Below, in pieces: positions 60,279-64,000 of a stretch of DNA of 64,000 nt. Numbering within the stretch: position 1 is the first letter of the stretch; each line of letters opens with the position of its first letter. The DNA comes from Dillenia suffruticosa (Eukaryota; Streptophyta; Magnoliopsida; Dilleniales; Dilleniaceae). Location: positions 14,893,701 through 14,957,700 of the forward strand of contig JAVTVX010000004.1 in NCBI GenBank assembly GCA_033439265.1, given 5' to 3'. A program made the translations under genes and the position numbers. The notes under the pieces were generated by a model that made no database searches, was not told the origin of the DNA, and saw only the letters and a program-made list of their open reading frames with translations.

Positions 60279-60835
60279 TGCTTCTTCCTTAACCTCCTAG
60301 GCTTGTTTACGAATGGATCTCAAAGTTTTCTTTATCTCAGGATCAAAATCAGTTAGGTCAAAAGTCTTCGATCTTAGTATATATCTTGTACGGATACAAA
60401 AATAGTAAAAATTATATCTCTAAAATAAATTACAAAATCCACTCTAATAAAACTAAAAAATCTATATGAAAATGGAAATCACAAAAATACGGTAAACAAA
60501 TGAACAAAAATTAGCTAAATAGTTAACCAAAAAATAAAAAATTACGAAAAAAAAATCAAAGAAAAATGAAAAACCAATGAAAACAATAGAATTGGCAATC
60601 ATAGGGTGGTGCCTATAGTAATACTATGGGTTTTGCTCAGCAGGCCGAAGTCCTTTAGAAAAAAGTGGTCAATTAACCCTATATCATAAATTGTTTCTCA
60701 TACCCCAAATATTCTTACCAAATTTTCAAAAATCTAACCTACAATTGCATAACCTAAACTCTAATTTGAGAAAATAAATAAGAAATATTAAATTCCAATC
60801 TCAAATAAGAATATTCTAGTTGATATACAAAGATA
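60279..60835 (-). other. Leader of the Athila-like element
   Basis: AT-rich sequence between the primer-binding region and the gag start; no other feature seen. Confidence 0.5.
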
Positions 60836-60859
60836 TCCCTAGCAACAGTACCAAAAACT
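60836..60859 (-). other. Primer-binding region of the Athila-like element
   Basis: On the minus strand the LTR end is followed by agtttttggtactgttgct, a slightly altered form of the TTTTTGGCGCCGTTGCC stretch characteristic of Athila-type elements. Confidence 0.65.
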
Positions 60860-62270
60860 TGATACATGATTTTCAAACCACAAATTCAAACAAGTATACC
60901 CTAGTCAAATGTTGTGTATAGTGCAAAGCAAATATCGTTCCCACGAGGTATACTATACTACCAAATATGAATAAACCTAATCTAAGTTGGACAAATTGAA
61001 TCAAGGATGTGAAGCTATTAGAAATTACTAAAAACAAAATCTAAGATAGGAAACCTTAATGTGATGGATATCCTATAACATCGATTTCATCTATTTTAAT
61101 TTCTGACATAGTCGAATCTTTTCAAATCCCTTTATTTATTGGCTAATGCGTTATTGATGATAAAAACAGATTTTTCAAAAGTTGATTCACCCAACGGTTA
61201 TGCAATGAATTCCTAATGCGACTAACCAAAACCCAATGATCATACAACTTTGATTAATCGAATTACATTAAGTTATGTGAAAATCTGTAAATTAAGGTTT
61301 CCCTTAAAACCCCACACATATAGTTAATCCATGGTCATGTTTATAATCTCATAAGAATTTTATTGTTTCGACTAATCTTATGCAATTATATGGGTCATGG
61401 ATGTTCTCAATCTCAAATCATGCAAAACACAGGTCTAAACATTTCAAAACATTAAGTTCAATAATACAATCTAATCCAATAATAATCATCCTAATGAAAC
61501 TTAAAGGAAAGAAATAAATCAACTCATGTAATTAATTAAAAATAGAATTTATTGCATCTTAGAAACAAGAAAATTAGCTATAGACAATGAAAAGAAAAAT
61601 GAAAAGATAATAAGAAATGTTATAACCATTGTTTGCACGAGTGTTGATGTGGAAGGCATGAGGAGGCAGCTGCTAAGATTTGTAAAGGGGTGGAGGAATG
61701 AGAGAAATAAAGGGAAAAATGTGAATCCCCCTACTATCCGCCCTAGTGCTATATATATAGGAGTAGGAACCCTAAAACAATTTAGAAACTTGGTTTTGTT
61801 TTTGATTTGGAAACTTCTTCTTGTGTGTGATAATGATCTCTAGTTTTTCTAAAACTTGAAAACTTTATTTTCCTCGAATTTGGAGAGTCCTGAGGTTCTT
61901 GGTAACTGAATTTCGAAAATATCTCTTTAAGGTGTGCTTTGTAGTTTCCTTTTTCAGCATGGACTCCTTTTCTAATGTACAGCAAATTCAGCCCAGATTT
62001 TGGATATCTTCTAGCATGAATCAGACTCTGGACCCTATACAAAACTTGTAGGCCTTGAAGTTTTCTTTCCAATGCCACAAGATTCACCTCAATCGGAGAT
62101 CGGAGTATAAAGTTATATCCAAAATACTGACAATTATCTGTGCAGTCCGAAATTATCAAGAAACTCAAAGTTTCTTAAATCATTAATCACTTTGGGTTTA
62201 AAACAATCTTAAAACACAAAAATAAGTATTGAAAAAAATATAATTCAAGTATATCAAAATATTGCTATCA
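60860..62270 (-). repeat. 5' LTR of the Athila-like element
   Basis: 1411 bp, TGATAC...GCTATCA as read on the plus strand, colinear with 44889-46315 and next to the ATAAA duplication. Confidence 0.9.
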
Positions 62271-62899
62271 ATAAAATATATTGAGGTGTCTCAATAATAT
62301 TCTTAAGACTCACAAAGCACAGCGACATAGAAACCCAATTGATTCAAATAAATTAAAAACTATACAAAATAGCACACCATACTCCACTCCCATTTATGTG
62401 CTTCTAAGTTGACATAAATAGAGCATACAAACACTTCCACCATAATGTTTCAACCATTTTTTGCTAAAATAAGTTAAAGAATATAGATAACAATTATAGT
62501 ATAAATATCTACATGTGATGTCATTATGTCACTATTCTTTACCATTATCGATATATCTTCAAATATGTCAAGTTATATTACCATATATGTCACAATGTGT
62601 CAATATTCTAGTAGTATATATATTACAATATATTGACATATCATATATTTGAGAGAATATTTGATTAGATTGAATTTATAGCTTTTCCTTAAATGTACAT
62701 ATTCTAACTTGTATAAAATACTCCTCTGTTCAATGTATTATACACACAGAAATAAAAATAATTTTTTTCCTTTTTCATTTTCTCTTTCTCAACTTATTTT
62801 CACATGGTATTAGAACGTACTTTGTAAAAAGAATTGTAAAAATATCTTTAGGTTTTTAGGTTTTTTAACTAGATTCAATGCCAATTATTAAGTCATTTA

Positions 62900-63200
62900 A
62901 TGGCCATTTGATATATATCAAACTATTCTACCATTTGAGATGATCCTAACAATGGTGAACAAACCTCCATAAAGTCCTCCACATGCCCTCATGTACTGCC
63001 AAAAGGTCCCTGCAACACCATTAGCATCCCTGCAACAGATTGTGCTCAGGGCATCTTTTCTGAGCTTTTACCACCCATCCGATCATCCGTTAGTCATTTG
63101 GTACACACCAAACTATACTAGTTCACAAGATGATCCCAATGGTGGTAACCAGATGTTGAAAGTCTCCCACGTGCTCTCATGTGTCGCATGAAAATCACTG
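62900..63200. repeat. Two degenerate direct repeats (190-bp offset) in the copia leader
   Basis: 62900-63010 (tggccatttgatatatatca, gatgatcctaacaatggtga, ccctcatgt) aligns with 63090-63200 (tagtcatttggtacacacca, gatgatcccaatggtggtaa, ctctcatgt). From 63290 to 63510 the leader is also rich in ccacatgtc/catgtgtc words. Confidence 0.7.
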
Positions 63201-63787
63201 GTCTAGCCTACCGAATCCTATTGTCCAAAGCTTGAATACAACAACAAGAACAAAATGACAGTATTTCAATCCTTTACTATTCTCTCACAACCCCTATTAT
63301 GTGTCCTTCTTTGATTAGTCACAAATCATTTGGTTTGCACCACGTGTCACACAGTCATTGCCACATGTCCTGCCATGTGTCTAGCTACATCTTCAGCTAC
63401 GTCATCAGCTATAACTCAAGTTGTGCCATGTCAACATCCACATGTCACCATATGAGCATACATGTGTCTGACATGTCATCTTTCTCTATGCCACGTCATC
63501 CTCCATGTGGACCCCACATAGTGCAATCTACCAATCAACCCATTTCTAGCACTACCCAGGCGGTCCAGTTAAAGTAGCTCGATTCAATCGCTAACCATGA
63601 CTTTTACTGCCTAATTCAACTATTTTCACCCATTGTTCTCATTAATCAAATCGGTTCCCAAGGTTTTTGGGGTGTCCTAAATCCATTTTAGGGTCAAATT
63701 GGCTAAAATCTTAAGTGCTCCAACATGTTCCATTCATTTCTTGTAATTCTCAAGTGTTGTCATTAAATATTTTTTATTGTGTGCACC

Positions 63788-64000
63788 ATGGATGTTTCTA
63801 AATTCTCCGAACGCATTCCTCAATTAGACAATATCGTATTTTTTTGCTCCAATTATGATTTGTGGATTGAGAAAATGTACAGTTTCCTAATGATAAGCTT
63901 ATTTGGCATATTATCATTGGAGAAATACCCAAACTCACATAAAAGAAAGATGAGGAGGAAGATGCATTCACAGAGTATTTCAAAATTTGGGTGGTATGAA
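63788..64000 (+). pseudogene. gag start of the copia element
   Basis: Begins MDVSKFSERIPQLDNIVFF and contains NYDLWIEKMYSFL, the pattern (..NYDLW..KM..FL) of the N-terminal copia gag domain (DUF4219/UBN2). It is broken and runs off the window. Confidence 0.6.

Larger units (their letters stand above)
44889..62270 (-). mobile_element. Athila-like Ty3 element, old, with chromovirus B nested inside
   Basis: Direct LTRs at 44889-46315 and 60860-62270, both TG...CA on their outer sides and flanked by a perfect ATAAA duplication (44884-44888 and 62271-62275). The element reads on the minus strand. It has a primer-binding region at about 60836-60859, gag, and a protease region. No reverse transcriptase, RNase H or integrase was recognised, so it looks like a non-autonomous gag-protease derivative, and it is broken in many places. 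Without the 10-kb insertion it is about 7.3 kb. The LTRs agree at very roughly 85 percent by eye, making it older than the nested element. A short piece reading gggaggcaacc near 47930, frequent downstream of Athila-type coding regions, supports the clade. Confidence 0.88.
62271..64000 (+). mobile_element. Start of a Ty1/copia element, cut by the window end
   Basis: A primer-binding-site-like TGGTATTAGAAC (62805-62816; usual form TGGTATCAGAGC) follows an LTR-like AT-rich end with a promoter-like gtataaaatactcctctg (about 62710). A leader of about 0.97 kb follows, then a gag start at 63788. The LTR's left border was not found; it lies somewhere between 62276 and about 62600. The element is broken in gag and continues beyond the window. 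Confidence 0.6.

Overview
This is a 64 kb piece of a plant (angiosperm-type) nuclear genome. It is AT-rich and almost entirely made of transposable elements. I see no intact host protein-coding gene, no intact tRNA or rRNA gene and no CRISPR array. Plant origin rests on the element families: CACTA (En/Spm) with TNP2-type transposase, PIF/Harbinger with a Myb/SANT-like partner gene, Ty3 chromoviruses with very long LTRs, an Athila-like Ty3 element and a Ty1/copia element. I cannot name the species.

Left part (1-14220). A small non-autonomous CACTA element lies at 42-1456 (3-bp target duplication TTG). It is followed by about 1.9 kb without recognisable content. A probable solo LTR (about 3358-9668) related to the chromovirus LTRs farther on has been split by a second non-autonomous CACTA element at 4512-6900 (duplication TCA). 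Both CACTA elements carry dense AGCGACGG-type subterminal repeats and, unexpectedly, tRNA-like A-box/B-box modules. From 10106 to 14220 lies the decayed coding part of an autonomous-type CACTA element, with the TNP2 transposase and the start of a Transposase_24-like gene.

Middle part (14221-44888). Chromovirus copy A (plus strand, 14221 to about 24509) sits inside the CACTA gene remnant. Next come a decayed transposon-type protein (minus strand, about 25.0-26.1 kb), a clean solo LTR (26961-29706, target duplication GATAT), a degraded gene of the plant transposon/Ulp1-associated type (about 32.05-33.67 kb), a GC-rich 62-bp minisatellite (36393-36632) and a CACTA-like terminus ending at 38667. 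A PIF/Harbinger element on the minus strand follows: DDE transposase at 38668-39953 and Myb/SANT-like gene at 40225-42500. The Myb-like gene is split by a 1.3-kb inverted-repeat insertion (40487-41785) that carries a 133-codon open frame of unknown, possibly captured, origin.

Right part (44889-64000). This is a textbook nested pair. An older Athila-like Ty3 element (44889-62270, minus strand, target duplication ATAAA) carries gag and protease but no recognisable reverse transcriptase or integrase. Chromovirus copy B (49463-59504, minus strand, duplication GACAC) was inserted into its gag region. LTR divergence by eye agrees with the nesting: the outer LTR pair differs more than the inner pair. 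The window closes with the start of a Ty1/copia element (primer-binding-site-like sequence at 62805, gag start at 63788).

The two chromovirus copies are one family: about 3-kb LTRs with GC-rich CGAGC-type arrays, gag with a CCHC knuckle, an intron-like spacer before the protease, then reverse transcriptase, integrase and a chromodomain-like end. All LTR elements here are broken fossils. Coordinates of element ends with target duplications are exact as read; other borders are approximate.
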